A stretch of DNA of 6,140 nt from Actinomycetota bacterium (lineage in GTDB: Bacteria > Actinomycetota > Thermoleophilia > Gaiellales > Gaiellaceae). Location of the stretch: contig JACCWU010000215.1 in the NCBI GenBank assembly GCA_013697465.1, positions 1 to 6,140 of the forward strand, read 5' to 3'. A model generated the notes under the pieces. The model was given only the letters and a program-made list of their open reading frames with translations. It did no database searches and was not told the DNA's origin. Shown here piece by piece: positions 5,521 through 6,140 of this stretch (position 1 is its first letter; each line of letters opens with the position of its first letter). Both the position numbers and the translations under genes were made by a program.

Positions 5521-6140
5521 CACGGTCACGAAGCGGTCCTGTGCCGCTCGGGCGGACCAATAGGAGACGGGCGAGCCGTTCTGGAGGATCGCGAACGCGT
5601 AGCGCCGCCTGACGAAGCCCGCGAGCGCCGAGGCGCGTGACGTGGTCCCAGTCTTCGCGATGACCCGCCCTCGCGTGACTCGGCGCCCGAGACGGTCGCG
5701 CAAGGTTCCGGAGACTCCTGCCACCGGGAGCGAGGCGAGGAACGCATCGCGTATCGACGGGTCGCGATCGACAGCGCGCAGGAGAGCGACGAGCGCCTTC
5801 GCGGTCAGCCGGTCGAGCCGCGAGAGGCCAGAGCCGTCCGCGACGTGGACCCCGCTCAGAGGGACGCCCATCCGGTTCAGCTCGTCGTGGACGACGGCTG
5901 CCCCCGCGGCGGTGCTTCCTCGTCCTGCTACCGCCGCCCCGACTTCCTTCAGGAGCATCTCCGCGACGAAGTTGTCGCTCTCGCGATTCATCCGGAGCAC
6001 GATCTCCGCCAGCGGTTCCGAGAGGTCGAGCGCGAGCGGCAGGACGTCTCGCGGCGCTCGGCCGGTCGTCGCTCGTCCGGCGACTCGGACCCCGCGCCGA
6101 ACGAGAGCAGCTCTGAATGCAGCGGCGGCCGCCGCTGCGG
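5506..6140 (-). CDS. dacB: D-alanyl-D-alanine carboxypeptidase/endopeptidase, PBP4 type (family S13), C-terminal part
   Basis: This class of penicillin-binding protein removes the terminal D-Ala from, or cleaves cross-links in, peptidoglycan outside the membrane. Only the last 210 residues are here; the frame runs off the right edge, so the N-terminus, signal peptide and the active-site SxxK are outside. Reading in from the edge there is an Ala-rich helix, then FRAALVRRGVRVAG, then SEPLAEIVLRMNRESDNFVA with the SxN motif (S-D-N encoded at 5979-5971). Next come DGSGLSRLDRLT, AGVSGTLRDRL and the KTG motif (5655-5647, within IAKTGTTSR). The tail ends DRFVTVLARP, as in other DacB proteins. The GTG at 6000 is an internal Val codon, because the conserved region continues upstream without a stop. 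The TAG stop at 5508-5506 lies inside the end of ligA. The family is secure; carboxypeptidase versus endopeptidase preference cannot be judged. Confidence 0.93.
   Translation of the reverse strand, partial: AAAAAAAFRAALVRRGVRVAGRATTGRAPRDVLPLALDLSEPLAEIVLRMNRESDNFVAEMLLKEVGAAVAGRGSTAAGAAVVHDELNRMGVPLSGVHVADGSGLSRLDRLTAKALVALLRAVDRDPSIRDAFLASLPVAGVSGTLRDRLGRRVTRGRVIAKTGTTSRASALAGFVRRRYAFAILQNGSPVSYWSARAAQDRFVTVLARP

Noticed and set aside
5998..6000. GTG at 6000 (- strand) as the dacB start
   Set aside because: Family-typical sequence continues upstream in frame to the window edge, so this is an internal Val codon.
6122..6135. 14-bp perfect palindrome GCGGCGGCCGCCGC
   Set aside because: It encodes an alanine run in dacB; GCG/GCC alanine codons readily make such palindromes in GC-rich genes.

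Overview
This is a GC-rich bacterial chromosomal window of ordinary, vertically inherited-looking genes. It most resembles a deep-branching actinobacterium, perhaps of the Thermoleophilia/Gaiellales type. That placement is inferred from the base composition, the rpoA–rplQ–truA order, the leaderless-style promoters and the general look of the proteins; no marker here fixes it.

Layout, left to right. The window opens inside rpoA, with the end of the alpha N-terminal domain, the linker and the complete C-terminal domain. rplQ (ribosomal protein L17) follows six bases later. Two accessory genes come next: a 106-residue two-helix membrane protein with an NfeD-type OB domain, and a 310-residue secreted six-bladed Kelch propeller. 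Next are truA (tRNA pseudouridine 38-40 synthase), a HAD-family phosphatase of the PpaX/Gph type, and ligA (NAD-dependent DNA ligase, complete with BRCT domain), all on the + strand. On the - strand, converging on ligA and overlapping its end by 15 bp, is the C-terminal part of a dacB-type D-Ala-D-Ala carboxypeptidase (PBP4, family S13), whose N-terminus lies outside the window.

Expression layout. rpoA–rplQ continue the ribosomal protein operon. The next four genes do not look simply co-transcribed with it: NfeD-like, Kelch, truA and the phosphatase each have a TACNNT -10-like hexamer just upstream. In three of the four, exactly six bases separate the hexamer from the ATG/GTG, which is the geometry of leaderless transcripts. 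The phosphatase and ligA overlap, and ligA has a clear Shine-Dalgarno site, so those two form a translationally coupled pair.

The genes cover transcription, translation, tRNA modification, DNA repair and cell-wall remodelling, with no sign of a dedicated shared pathway, mobile element, CRISPR array or RNA gene. No stretch over 300 bases lacks a gene. I found no undescribed system. The most notable features are the repeated promoter/start-codon module, the two accessory genes between rplQ and truA, and the convergent ligA/dacB overlap.
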